64,000 nt of DNA from G036327475 sp036327475 (GCF_036327475.1 NZ_CP132913.1:1364001-1428000); one strand, 5' to 3'; positions 49,100-59,531 are shown, counted from the stretch's first letter. Notes: generated by a model not told the origin, from the letters alone. Numbers and translations: made by a program.

Positions 49100-49815
49100 T
49101 CGTCTTGCACGTCACTCCTTACTACTGGAAATGTTCGGACCAGTATTTGCGATGGGTGGTCACATTCCCTTTGGAAAAAAAATCTCGATCGCCCGCTCCG
49201 CGCTATCGCCGATGAACTTTGCCCTGCTTGAGACGCACTAGCAGATCGTCCGGCGACAGGTCCACCAGCGCCACTTCCGTGGCGGCATTGAAAACGGATC
49301 CGGTACCGTTTCACACACCCGTACGCCGGTCACGCTACGCCGACCACGTCGTTGAGGCTTTCCAGATGCTTCTTGACAGTGGTCAGCATGTCGATACCCG
49401 TCTCCAGCAGTTCCTCGACAGCCTGACAACGCTTGGGATGCTGGGCGCCCGTGGCGTTGGAATAAACAAACTCGTCCATCAAGATTACAGCGGGACGGCG
49501 CGCCAGAGCGGCGTCTAAACCAAATACCTGATGGCGGCACTGTCCGGTAGCGCGTGGCTTGAACATCTCCAACCACTCAAGCAAAGCACGGCCTCCTGAC
49601 GACCGTAGGTTTCCAGAACGCCGGCCACCACATCCAGCCACTGCGTTAGCAGCCGGCGCACCTCTTGCAGCATCGCCCAAGTTTTGCCACCATGCGCAGA
49701 CACCAAGTAGATTTTCAGCTTACCGCGGCCGTCATTATCGGCCTACACCAGCAGGACGTCCGGATCGGGACGCAGGGGTTCATCAAGATTCCTTAACCTT
49801 TCGCGCGCATTCAAC
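49100..49815 (-). pseudogene. kdpD: Sensor kinase KdpD, N-terminal remnant
   Basis: KdpD (894 residues in E. coli) senses K+ limitation. Only the N-terminal KdpD domain is left: GKLKIYLVSAHGGKTWAML (Walker A GVGKT has degenerated), VVAGVLETYGRQEA, LDAALARRPAVILMDEFVYS with HPKRCQAVEELLETGIDM, and LESLNDVV, VRVCETVPDPFSM and the end near FRKGN. The transmembrane, GAF and histidine-kinase parts are absent from the window. Frameshifts throughout. Confidence 0.92.
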
Positions 49816-50319
49816 GCCTCATTCGGCTCAAGCGCATTGACCACCGGCTCGCCGATAAATACAGAAACGGCCGCCTGGTGTAGCCGTACACCAGGCGGCG
49901 CGGCTCCGCCTGCGGCATTTGCCGGCTTCGGCGACGTGCAGCACCTGCCACGGCGCAGCGGCGTGATTGATACATGGACTCAGACCACGGGTAGGGGAGG
50001 TAACTCACTCAACCGGCACTGGTGCATTCGCGTGCGGATTGGCCTGCATATAGAGCCCAACCCGCTGTTTCACCGCGTCGTTCTGGACCGTGCCGATTGA
50101 CCGCCAGATTACTGCCCGACTAGGCCAGCGCATTATAAGGCGTCAGTGTTGTCGCCGACGGCCGCCCCTGAAATAGCCAACGCGGGTAAACACCTGACCA
50201 ATTTAGCGCGTAACTACACGGTTGGCCGTTTAGCGCGTAACTACACGGTTGGCCGTCTTGCATTACCAGTGAACCTTGCGCCGTGCCGAGAAACTACCGC
50301 CAGGCGACGGTGGTTACCA
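49816..50319 (-). pseudogene. kdpC: K+-ATPase subunit KdpC, degraded
   Basis: Readable from LVTTVAWR and GSLVMQDGQ through FQGRPSATTLTPYNALA, SGSNLAVN, LYAGQS, WQVLHVAEAG-like and GEPVVNAL, matching the KdpC C-terminal domain. The N-terminal membrane anchor is deleted and fused to the end of kdpB. It contains a 27-bp tandem duplication and several stops. Confidence 0.88.
50202..50255. repeat. 27-bp perfect tandem duplication in kdpC remnant
   Basis: Two adjacent 27-bp copies (50202-50228 and 50229-50255) of a unit beginning tttagcgcgtaactacacgg. The length is nine codons, so the peptide NGQPCSYAL-type segment is doubled in frame. Confidence 0.92.
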
Positions 50320-51209
50320 ACACAAGAATGAAGCGCCATTATATTGAGTCGATTCAGCGACGGACAAGTTACTGCAAAGTCGCCGGAATAATGACAAAAC
50401 ATCTCGCCAGATCATTGGCGACACTGAAGGTGGTTAGCGTCCCGCGTGTCATCAGCGTCTGTTTACCAATATGTACCACCTCCAACAGCTTGGCTGGTTG
50501 GAATTCAAATCAACCATATTCCGCTTCTTGGCAACCTAGGTCTCTGAATTCATCGCCATCGCGATATCGGCCGGAGCCAACGCCGGCGCGTCATTAGTGC
50601 CGTCGCCGGTCATGGCGACCATTCGGCCCTCACTCTGATGCTGGCGAATAAGCGCCGACTTGGCCGCGGGCGTGGCCTCCGACAGGAAATCATCCACCTC
50701 TTACCGGCCACCATCACCGTGTTGCGGTGTTTTTCGGCTACCATCAACAGCGTATCCCCTGACACGCCACTGCCCCGCCTGCGCTTCCATTCCATATCGC
50801 GCGGGAAGCCGCTCGCCCATGACTTTTACATGGCGGCAATAGCCTCAGCCTCCACTGCCCCTTTACGTACGAGTTTTGACTCAATGTTCACGCCGCTCAT
50901 TCGCGTCCGGGCAGAGAAGGCAATTAAAGGTGGCGTTCAGACTTTGAAACTGCGCTTATGCAAGTTGTACTGGGTTTTCGCTAGTATAACAATACTGCGT
51001 CCCTTCGGATTTCAGCGCCAGCGATGCCAACTGCGCCGCGTTAGCCAGCGCGTCCTCGCGACCCATGCGCTGGTAAACTCACTGGCCTGGCGATTACCCA
51101 ACGTGATGGCGATGGCTAGGCACGTCGTCAGAATACTGCTAAAATACACGATAAACATCACCGGATTGCGAACTGTGCTCGTGGGAACGAGCTTATACAA
51201 GCACGCCAT
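50320..51209 (-). pseudogene. kdpB: K+-ATPase catalytic subunit KdpB with large internal deletion
   Basis: KdpB is the P-type ATPase subunit. The minus strand reads RNPVMFIVYFSSILTTCLAI (first transmembrane helix) directly joined in frame to TLGNRQASEF, the sequence that in E. coli follows the phosphorylation motif DKTGTI, about 260 residues later. The phosphorylation Asp is therefore gone. Further on, DDFLSEATPAAKSALIRQHQ, VAMTGDGTNDAPALA, TLMTRGTLTTFSVANDLARC and NIMALHS are readable with frameshifts. The C-terminal ~110 residues are lost in a second deletion that fuses the gene to kdpC. Confidence 0.92.
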
Positions 51210-52572
51210 GGGTCGGCAACGTTCCAGGACTCGCTATATCGCGCGGGAAGCCGCCCGCCAGCGACCGACAATCACCATCAGCGGTACAAACAGCGCGAAA
51301 CGCCCAAGCAGCATGCTCTCACTGTCAGCAAGACATTTCAAAACGGCGTATTGGCGGACAGACCGGCGAAGGCGCTGCCGTTATTGTTAGTCGCAGAGGA
51401 GACCGCGTATAGCACTTCGCTGAAACCGTGCGCTCCTGGGTTGGCATGCCGGCGCGCCTCACGTCGGTCATCATCGCCAGTGTCGTTCCAAGCAGTGCCA
51501 TCGCGGGGTAATAAAAATATAAATGGCCGCCATTTTCATTTCCGGTACGCCAATTTCCGGTGTGCGCCCTATCATTAACTCGGCAATAAACACCGCCACA
51601 TTGATCAACATGCTATATGGCCCCGAGAATTGTATCAGCCACAGCGGAATCAGGCTACCGAGCGCGGTGAAAGAGTCATGCATCGTATTAACCGCAAGTA
51701 GGAAACTTCGGTGGCGAGCACCGCGAACAGGCTAGAGGTCAAAATGCTGAACTGACTTTCCTTTCCAATTCATCGCGCTGTCCGCTCCCAACACTGAGAT
51801 GCTCATTGCTGTGAGCTTCGGCCAACATGGCCAGCACCGCCAAAACAAACATCAATACCATTGCCTACAAAACCGTTTTTCCCTGACGTCTATCGCCCAT
51901 CGCCTCGCTAAAGTACAGCACCGTCGGCATAAGGAATATCGCCAGCATCTGCACAAAATTGCTTAGTGCTATCGAGTTTTAAAGAGATGGGAGTTGGAGT
52001 TAAGCAGGTCGCCGCTGTTAGTGCCGGGCATTTTATGGCTTTTGTGAGGCGACCTGCCCAATGTGCAGCGTCTGCTGCGCGCCTTCCAGCGTGAGACCAT
52101 CAGTAAAGGCTAATGTTTTCAGGCGTTATCGAGATCCTGGGTACTGTGCCGGGCGAAACCCCGAATCAGCGCGAATAGAAAATTCTGCGAGGCCAGCCGG
52201 GTGTTGAAGTAGCTGATGGTGGTTTCAGCAGAATAAGATTGCCAATTGGTATTGGTGAAATTTATCGCGGTATTTAAGCTACATGCCAGGATAAGCTGGG
52301 AAAATGCTGCGGATTGAGTGGCAGCAGGCCATGAAGCAGCAAAATCGCCAACAGCAGCGCGCCGCACAGCGATTAATAGCAGGTGGCCCACGGATAGACG
52401 CTAGTGCATGGGCGCCAACCCGCACGGTCTCCAGAGAGTCCGCTTAAAGCCCGTCGTCAGCTGTAGCGGACGACGGGCACCAGCCCGCTATCAAATGCCG
52501 CAACGGTTGCACCAGCAATAGCAGCACCGCTACAAAAACTGACCAGCAGAATAAAAACTCTTCGGCGGCCAT
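51210..52572 (-). pseudogene. kdpA: K+-transporting subunit KdpA, degraded
   Basis: From the ATG complementary to 52570-52572, MAAEEFLFCWSVFVAVLLLL then stops. Later pieces are NTNWQSYSAETTISYF, FLFALIRGFAR, SNFVQMLAIFLMPTVLYF, MGDRRQGKTVL, MHDSFTALGSLIPLWLIQ, MIGRTPE, GTTLAMMTDV and PGTLPTHG, covering most of the K+-channel-like subunit in alternating frames. Several selectivity-loop segments are missing. Confidence 0.93.
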
Positions 52573-52635
52573 TAGAATTCCTCTGCCCGAAATAGGGCAT
52601 AAAAAACACCAACACAATGTCGGCGATCCCCCCCT
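52573..52635 (-). pseudogene. kdpF: KdpF small stabilising peptide, remnant
   Basis: Directly upstream of kdpA the minus strand encodes IVLVFF and, one frame over, YALFRAEEF before a stop, matching the VFLLLGYLVYALINAEAF end of the 29-residue KdpF. The start is not visible. Confidence 0.6.
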
Positions 52636-53310
52636 ATATTCTCACAGCGATTCTCCAAAAGAGTTAGAGTAAGGAAAGTCTAAACAAATAAAAATAAATA
52701 TCGTCAATATTGTCGGGCTGGTACTGAGACAACATGCTGAGGCGCTGATGCTCGAGCGAATCACACGGCGTCATAGCAGGGGCTAGCACCAGTGAGGATT
52801 CGCATGCCGTTAGGCCATGATGACTGGATTTATCACTACACTGGAATCATAGCTAAACGGGTTCATCAATATATCGTGTTTAGGGCAATACCGAAATTAT
52901 AGAGTGAGCGACATTATAAAATAGCGGGCTGCCCCGTTCTCTTGCCTTAGGAAAAAGTGTGAATAGGTTGAACCAGCTGAAAATAGCCACAAAGTAAACG
53001 CGACGGTAGATGACAAATTAAGCAGGCGCCTGCCATCCAACGACTATCGGATATTGATCATTTTCTGCGATTAATAGAAACGTTCAAAACGCTAATGACA
53101 AGTCGTTATTTTGCGATGATGCGGTGTGTAAGCGCGACAGCAGCAATGAGAATGGAGAATTGGAATGGGAAATGCAAGGCCCGCAGTCGCGACCCCAACT
53201 TTAGTAAAGTTGTGTTCTGACACTGAGCTATTACCGCTTGGCGTAACGTGAAAATCTGGTGTCACGGGAAGTGCATTATACGGGAAACGCCACCGCATTT
53301 TCACCGCAAA
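52636..53310. other. Intergenic region between kdp and orn, nothing recognised
   Basis: About 670 bp with no convincing ORF, tRNA or repeat. A 70-codon minus-strand frame at 53092-53304 has no family features. Confidence 0.55.
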
Positions 53311-53314
53311 GCGG

Positions 53315-53860
53315 CTATAGACGAATAAAATGCTCGCGATAGTAGGCCAATTCCGCTACCGACTCGCGGATATCGTCCAGCGCCTGATGGGTGTTTTTTT
53401 TCTTCAGTCCAGCCAGAATTTCCGGCTTCCAGCGGCGAGCCAGTTCTTTAAGCGTACTGACATCCAGATAACGGTAGTGGAAATATGCTTCCAGCACTGG
53501 CATATAGCGGAATAAGAAACGCCGGTCCTGGCCGATGCTGTTGCCGCAAATCGGTGACTTGCCGGCAGGGACCCATTCGGCCAAGAAGGCCAGCGTCTTC
53601 GCCACCGCTGCCTCTTCATCCAGTTGGCTGTGACGGACACGGTCAAGCAGCCCGCTGGAAGTGTGGGTACGCACATTCCATTCATCCATCAGTGCTAACT
53701 GGGCGTCGGATTGATGTATCGCCAGCACCGGCCCTTCCGCTAGAATAGCCAGATTGGCGTCTGTGACAAGCGTCGCGATTTCAATAATACGATCGCGCTC
53801 GGGATCCAGACCGGTCATTTCCAGATCGATAAAAATAAGGTTGTCATCATTTACCAGCAT
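53315..53860 (-). CDS. orn: Oligoribonuclease
   Basis: A DEDDh 3'-5' exonuclease that finishes RNA decay by cleaving di- to penta-ribonucleotides; essential in E. coli. It has 181 residues, the E. coli length. Motif I LIFIDLEMTGLDPERDRIIE, motif II GNSIGQDRRFLFRYMP and motif III THQALDDIRESVAELAYY with the catalytic His/Asp are complete. ATG complementary to 53858-53860. Divergent from the dead rsgA. Intact. Confidence 0.97.
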   Translation of the reverse strand: MLVNDDNLIFIDLEMTGLDPERDRIIEIATLVTDANLAILAEGPVLAIHQSDAQLALMDEWNVRTHTSSGLLDRVRHSQLDEEAAVAKTLAFLAEWVPAGKSPICGNSIGQDRRFLFRYMPVLEAYFHYRYLDVSTLKELARRWKPEILAGLKKKNTHQALDDIRESVAELAYYREHFIRL

Positions 53861-53967
53861 GATTTTCTCGTAGCAAGGAATTTACGGCCTATCTGTGATA
53901 GGATACCCTGCATAATAGCCGTTTTCGTCGCCACGAGCGATGCATACGTACTTACTAAGGAGGCATA

Positions 53968-55010
53968 GTGAGCAAAATAACTACCCAAAGGTCAGGAGCG
54001 CCGGGTACAAGCCAACGATCAGCGCCGCCTGCAGCAGCATGAGCGCAGCGCTGTCCAAATGGGGCAGCAGCAATTAGGAGAGGGGCGGTCGTTATCCAGC
54101 TCGGCATCCATGGCCGAATGGAAGACACCGCGGGCCGCATTTATCGTTGCAATCTATGCTGTGCGATGAAATCCCTAGTCACGCGTGATTGGGCGGTCTG
54201 TCGCTCCGGTGGCCCACGGCCGTCCAGGGTCAGCTATGGAAGCAGTCCATCCGTGCCGTTCGGTGCTGACTCGTCCTGATGTGTATGACGGCGTCAAACC
54301 TATCGCGGTAAATATGGACCAAATAATCATTGTCCCCGCGCTTTTACCCAAGCTGTCTTTTGAGTATTATCGATCACTATCTGGTGGCGTGCGAAACAGT
54401 GGAGGTGAATCCGCTCATCGTTTTGAATAACATGAATCTCTTGACGTCGGCGTCAAGGGCGGACGTAGAGCGTCGAATGGCTGTCTATCGCCGTATCAGC
54501 TACTTGATGCTGATGGTGTCAAGCCATACCGGCGAAGGACATGGATCCTTTCCGGGAGATGCTGGCCGCCGGGCAAATCAGTGTTTTCGCCGGTTAGTCG
54601 TGGTGAGTCAATCGAGCCTACTCAATGCGCTTGCTTACCGCAGGATCAGGAGAAGATTTTGCTCAATATCGTCCCCAATAGCTCTGAGCTCGGGCAGCAC
54701 ACCGCCACTACCGCCCCAGCCTTATCATTTCAGCCACGGAAGTCATTTAACTGGCTCCCTGGGGCACGGGAATTTGGTTTGTAGCATCTGACGCCGGAAC
54801 TTATTGCTCGCGGCTTCGTCGAATTCATGGATTATTTGGGCACTTGTACATTCCGCGACTGCCGCCATGATATCGATCCCGCCTGCGCGATCCGTGAGGC
54901 GGTGGAAAGCAGCGCTATCGCCTACGAACCTTCGATAACTGCCATCGTGTTCTCGACAGCATAAACGCAGGTCAACGCCCGCAAGACGTTTTGGTGGACC
55001 GATCGCTGAC
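53968..55010 (+). pseudogene. rsgA: 30S maturation GTPase RsgA, degraded
   Basis: RsgA checks the decoding centre during 30S assembly. The GTG at 53968, with a good aaggagg before it, starts VSKITTQRS and then breaks. Shifted pieces follow: IHGRMEDTAGRIYRCNLC, SLVTRDW, VLTRPDVYDGVKPIAVNMDQ, LSIIDHYLVACETVEVNPLI and VLNNMNLL, MVSSHTGEG, ISVFAG, LLNALAYR (damaged P-loop), SELGQHTATTA and CRHDIDPACAIREAVE. Many frameshifts. Its promoter and Shine-Dalgarno are still recognisable. Confidence 0.94.
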
Positions 55011-55077
55011 ATTTATTGCTGCTGCCTGTACAATGAGATCTCCTTTGGCTATTCATTGAAACAGGAAAGAGATCCCA

Positions 55078-55959
55078 GTGCTGGACAGGATAAAGATAGC
55101 TCTACAACACCTACTACCTAAGCGCTGGCTAACGGAGCTGGCCGGATGGGGTGCAGAACGCCGCGGCGGCTGGCTTACCCGTTGGGTTATTACGCTGTTC
55201 GTGCGCTGTTATAAGGTCGATATGCAGGAAGCGCAGCAGCCGGATGTCGCCGCCTATCCCACCTTTAACGCCTTCTTTGTCCGGCCGCTGCGCGACGACG
55301 CGCGACCCATTGATGCCGACCCGGCTGTAATGGTCTGGCCGGCGGATGGGATCATCTCGCAGCTCGGCCACATTGAGGTGGAGCAGATATTCCAGGCGAA
55401 GGGGCACCATTACAGTCTGGAAGCGCTGCTGGCCGGCAATGAGCCGATGATTGCCCGCTTTCGCAACGGCAACTTTGCCACGACCTATCTGACCCCACGC
55501 GATTACCATCGCGTGCATATGCCTTGCAATGGCGTGCTGCGCGAAATGCTTTACGTGCCGGGCGAGTTGTTTTCGGTGAATCCGTTGACCGCGGCCAATA
55601 TCCCCAACCTGTTCGCCCGTAACGAGCGCGTTATCTGCCTGTTCGATACCGATTTCGGCCCGATGGCGCAAATTTTGGTGAGTGCGACTATTGTCGGCAG
55701 TATCGAGACCATCTGGGCGGGCACCGTCACGCCACCGCGGAAGGGGATTATTAAACACTGGCGCTATCCGCGGGCGGACGCCGACGAGGCGGTTGTACTG
55801 CTGAAAGGACAAGAAATGGGGCGTTTCAAGTTGGGTTCCACCGTCATCAACCTGTTTGCCGGAAAAAACGTGCTGCTGGGCGATTATCTGTCCACCCACT
55901 ATGTCACCCGCGTGGGCCAGAGGCTGGCCACGGCACAACGCAAACTGACAGCCCTCTGA
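55078..55959 (+). CDS. psd: Phosphatidylserine decarboxylase proenzyme
   Basis: A pyruvoyl enzyme that makes phosphatidylethanolamine, the main membrane lipid. GTG start at 55078 after caggaaagagatccc; MLDRIKIALQHLLPKRW matches the family N-terminus. It has 293 residues (E. coli 322); the C-terminal extension after the alpha subunit core is shorter. The self-cleavage motif FKLGSTVINLF places the Ser that becomes the pyruvoyl group at about 254. Other conserved segments are SPRD-like TPRDYHRVHMPCNG and NERVICLFDT. It lies 36 bp before mscM in an operon. Intact. Confidence 0.96.
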   Translation: MLDRIKIALQHLLPKRWLTELAGWGAERRGGWLTRWVITLFVRCYKVDMQEAQQPDVAAYPTFNAFFVRPLRDDARPIDADPAVMVWPADGIISQLGHIEVEQIFQAKGHHYSLEALLAGNEPMIARFRNGNFATTYLTPRDYHRVHMPCNGVLREMLYVPGELFSVNPLTAANIPNLFARNERVICLFDTDFGPMAQILVSATIVGSIETIWAGTVTPPRKGIIKHWRYPRADADEAVVLLKGQEMGRFKLGSTVINLFAGKNVLLGDYLSTHYVTRVGQRLATAQRKLTAL

Positions 55960-55995
55960 CCTGAATCCCCTACGGTTAACAGGAGAGTCCTCACC

Positions 55996-58900
55996 TTGCG
56001 CTCGATTACACTTTTTCTCCTGGGGTGGCTGCTGGCCTCCCCGGCCTTCGCCGCCAATCTGCCAGACGAGGGTAAGCTTAAAAAGGAACTGCAGCAGGCG
56101 CAGGATGATAAAACCGCGCCGAACCAGGCGGCGATGGTCGAGGCGCTACAGTCAGCGCTGAACGCCCTCGCTGAGAGTAAAGCGTCCGACGCCAAAATAC
56201 GGGAATATCAGAAAGCCATCGACGACTTTCCGACGCTGACACGCCAATTGCGGGATGAAAAAGACAGAGAACCGGATAAACCCGATCCTCTTAACCTCAA
56301 ACTTGCCAGCAGTGAACTGAATCAACGGCTGCTACAAGCTAATAGTCAATTGATGGATTTGGCCAGCCAGTTACAGCAAGAGCAGGATCAAGCACGCGCC
56401 ATCAGCGACTCGCTGGGTCTGCTGCCGCAGCATCAGACCGAAGCGCGTAGGGCCTTAAGCGATGTGAAACAACAGCTCCAAGCGCTGCCCACCCCCGGCA
56501 CGCCGCTGGAGCAGGCGCAGGCCACCGCGCTACAGGCTGAACAGACCGCCCGTCGCCTCAAGGTGGAGGAGCTGGATCTTGCCCAATTAAGCGCCAATAA
56601 CCGCCAGGAGTTATCGCGCCTGCGCGCCGAGCTGCTCAAGAAACGTCATGACCGTGTGGATCAAGCGCTACAAGCGCTGCGCAACCAGCTTAATAGTCTG
56701 CGTCAGCAGGAGGCAGAGCAAGCCATCGAACACACCGAAATGCTGGCAGAACAGGCCGGCGAGCTGCCAGAGTCGATCGGCACCCCACTGCAAACTAATC
56801 GCGAATTGTCCATTGCACTAAATCAACAGGCGCAGCGCATGGATCTTATCGCCTCGCAGCAGCGTCAGGCTGCTTCGCAAACATTGCAGGTCCGTCAAGC
56901 TCTTACGACGCTACGCGAGCAGGCGCAATGGCTGGATGAGTCGCCGGCACTCGGGGAAACTCTGCGCGCACAGGTATCCAGGTTACCAAAGATGCCCAAA
57001 CCACAGCAGATCGACAGCGATATGGCGCAGTTGCGCGTGCAGCGCCTGCATTTTGAAGACTTAATGAACAAACTGCCGCAGCTTGCTCAGGGAACGCAGG
57101 ACGACGATTCCCCGCTGACGCCGGCGCAGCGCCGCCTTCTTGACGCACAGCTCGCCACCCAGCGCAACCTGCTCAATGCGCTGCTGACCGGTTGTGATAC
57201 CCAAATCCTGGAGCTTACTAAGCTGAAGGTGGCCAATAGCCAGCTTGAAGAGGCGATGAATGAGATCCAGGAAGCGGCCCATCGCTATCTGTTCTGGGTG
57301 GCCGACGTCAGCTCGATTGGCCTTTCCTACCCCTTGCATGTCGGTCAGGATCTGCGCCGACTGGTGACCTTAGACACATTCAGCCAACTGACCCACGCGC
57401 TTGATATGATGCTGACCAGCCAGGAAACGCTCATTCCGCTGTTCGGCGCACTGTTGCTAGTTGGATTTAGCCTCAGTTCCCGCCGGCATTATCATACCTT
57501 TCTTGAGCGCTCCAGCGGCCGAGTGGGGAAAGTCGATCAGGACCATTTTTCCTTGACCCTGTGCAATGTGTTCTGGTCTGTGCTGGTTGCCTTGCCCCTG
57601 CCGGTCCTGTGGGCGGCCCTAGGGTATGGCTTGCGCCACGCCTGGCCCTATCCGGTGGCGGTCGCTATCGGTGACGGCGTCAGCGCTACAGTGCCGGTGC
57701 TGTGGGTGTTCGTGGTATGCGCCCACTTCGCCCGCCCGCAAGGACTGTTTATCGTCCATTTTGGATGGCCACAACAGCAAGTAAAGCGCGCGCTGCGCTA
57801 CTACACGTTGTCTATCGGCATGATCGTACCGTTAATTATGGCGCTGATATCGTTTGATGATTACAGTGAGCGAGAATTTGCCGGCACCCTGGGCAGATTA
57901 TGTTTTTTCCTGTTGTGTGCCTGTCTGGCACTGGTGACTAGCAGCCTGAAACGCGCTGGCTTGCCGCTGTATCTTGATAAACACGGCGCCAGCGATAATG
58001 TCGTCAACCGTTCGCTGTGGAATCTGATGATCTGCGCCCCCATCGCCGCCGCCGCGGCGGCGGCGATGGGGCATCTGGCGACCGCGCAGGCGCTGTTGGC
58101 GCGGCTGGAAACCTCGGTTGCGATCTGGTTCTTCCTGCTGATTATTTATCATATTATTCGCCGCTGGATGTTCATTCAGCGGCGGCGCATCGCTTTCGAA
58201 CGCGCCAAGCAGCGCCGTGCGGAGATGCTGGCCCAGCGGGCGCGCAATGAAGAAGATTTGTCGCAATCCCAGCTTAATGAGGCCGTCGCCGAAGTCGATG
58301 AAAAGGTATTGGATCTCAATACAATCAGCGCGCAATCGCTACAGCTGGTACGTTCCATATTGACGCTGATTGCGCTACTATCGGTGATTTTACTGTGGTC
58401 GGAGTTGCACTCGGCATTCGGCTTCCTGGAAAACATTACCCTTTGGGATGCCACTTCCACTACTCAAGGCGTCGATAGCATCCAGCCGATTACGCTCGGC
58501 GCAGTGCTGATCGCCATTCTGGTCTTCATTATCACCACCCAGATGGTGCGCAATTTGCCCGCACTGTTGGAGCTGGCGCTGCTGCAGCATTTGGATTTAA
58601 CCCCTGGCACAGGATATGCTATTACCACCTTGACCAAATATGGCCTGATGCTGTTGGGAGGAATAATTGGTTTCTCCATGATAGGCATCGAGTGGTCGAA
58701 ACTACAGTGGCTGGTGGCGGCATTGGGTGTAGGGCTGGGATTTGGCCTGCAGGAGATCTTCGCCAACTTTATCTCTGGCCTGATGATCCTGTTTGAAAAA
58801 CCGATTCGAATTGGCGATACCGTTACCATTCGCAATATGACCGGCAACATTACCCGTATTAACACCCGGGCCACCACCATTACCGACTGGGATCGAAAGG

Positions 58901-59316
58901 AGATCATCGTGCCTAACAAGGCCTTTATCACCGAACAGTTCGTCAACTGGTCGCTATCCGACACCGTCACGCGCGTCGTATTGAACGTGCCCGCTCCCGC
59001 TGGGGCCAATATCGAGCAAGTAGCGCACATTCTAGTGCAGTCGGCACGCCGCTGCCCGCTGGTGTTGGAGCTGCCGGCGCCGGAAGCTTTCCTGGTAGAT
59101 TTACAGCAGGGTTTACCGCTATTTGAGCTGCGTATGCACGCCGCCGAAATGGGGCACAGGATGCCGCTGCGCCATCAGGTCCACGCGCTGATCTTAGAAA
59201 GCTATCGCGAGCACGGCATAGAATTGCCATTCCCACCCTTCCAGTTGCGCAAGGATCAAATCAAGGCCGACGATGCCCCTGGCAGTCTCATCAATCCGGA
59301 AAGCGGCTCGCTCTGA
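55996..59316 (+). CDS. mscM: Miniconductance mechanosensitive channel MscM (YjeP)
   Basis: A large MscS-family channel of the inner membrane, 1106 residues (E. coli 1107). A TTG start at 55996 follows aggagag, giving LRSITLFLLGWLLASPAFAA, a signal peptide. A long periplasmic coiled-coil domain (to about 470) comes next, then multiple transmembrane helices and the MscS core with LGVGLGFGLQEIFANFISGL, FEKPIRIGDTVTI, DWDRKEIIVPNKAFITEQF and NWSLSD. It carries an unusual poly-Ala turn (IAAAAAAAMGH, near 680) coded by a perfect palindrome. Downstream of psd as in E. coli. Intact. Confidence 0.95.
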   Translation: MRSITLFLLGWLLASPAFAANLPDEGKLKKELQQAQDDKTAPNQAAMVEALQSALNALAESKASDAKIREYQKAIDDFPTLTRQLRDEKDREPDKPDPLNLKLASSELNQRLLQANSQLMDLASQLQQEQDQARAISDSLGLLPQHQTEARRALSDVKQQLQALPTPGTPLEQAQATALQAEQTARRLKVEELDLAQLSANNRQELSRLRAELLKKRHDRVDQALQALRNQLNSLRQQEAEQAIEHTEMLAEQAGELPESIGTPLQTNRELSIALNQQAQRMDLIASQQRQAASQTLQVRQALTTLREQAQWLDESPALGETLRAQVSRLPKMPKPQQIDSDMAQLRVQRLHFEDLMNKLPQLAQGTQDDDSPLTPAQRRLLDAQLATQRNLLNALLTGCDTQILELTKLKVANSQLEEAMNEIQEAAHRYLFWVADVSSIGLSYPLHVGQDLRRLVTLDTFSQLTHALDMMLTSQETLIPLFGALLLVGFSLSSRRHYHTFLERSSGRVGKVDQDHFSLTLCNVFWSVLVALPLPVLWAALGYGLRHAWPYPVAVAIGDGVSATVPVLWVFVVCAHFARPQGLFIVHFGWPQQQVKRALRYYTLSIGMIVPLIMALISFDDYSEREFAGTLGRLCFFLLCACLALVTSSLKRAGLPLYLDKHGASDNVVNRSLWNLMICAPIAAAAAAAMGHLATAQALLARLETSVAIWFFLLIIYHIIRRWMFIQRRRIAFERAKQRRAEMLAQRARNEEDLSQSQLNEAVAEVDEKVLDLNTISAQSLQLVRSILTLIALLSVILLWSELHSAFGFLENITLWDATSTTQGVDSIQPITLGAVLIAILVFIITTQMVRNLPALLELALLQHLDLTPGTGYAITTLTKYGLMLLGGIIGFSMIGIEWSKLQWLVAALGVGLGFGLQEIFANFISGLMILFEKPIRIGDTVTIRNMTGNITRINTRATTITDWDRKEIIVPNKAFITEQFVNWSLSDTVTRVVLNVPAPAGANIEQVAHILVQSARRCPLVLELPAPEAFLVDLQQGLPLFELRMHAAEMGHRMPLRHQVHALILESYREHGIELPFPPFQLRKDQIKADDAPGSLINPESGSL
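58038..58071. repeat. 34-bp perfect palindrome inside mscM
   Basis: The bases from 58038 to 58071 are an uninterrupted inverted repeat with 17-bp arms (ccccatcgccgccgccg and its complement) and no loop. It encodes IAAAAAAAMG in a membrane helix where E. coli has a mixed hydrophobic sequence. Confidence 0.9.
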
Positions 59317-59531
59317 CGGGAACTACAGCTTGCCGTCCTTTTACACTTGTCGAACGGGCGGCGAAACGCATCAGCCACTTTGCGAGTAAACGGGGCAAAG
59401 CCGGGCGCGGCATCTAGCGGCGCCAGCGGGCAGTCAGTAACGGCGGTGCTCCCGTCAACACGGAGCGGACGGAACCTGCGATAGCGCTTGTACTGGAAAA
59501 GGCCATCGGCGCTACCGCGCCAACGTGGCAC

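Noticed and set aside
55129..55938. 269-codon minus-strand open frame antisense to psd
   Set aside because: It is a shadow of the GC-rich psd coding sequence; psd is clearly the real gene.
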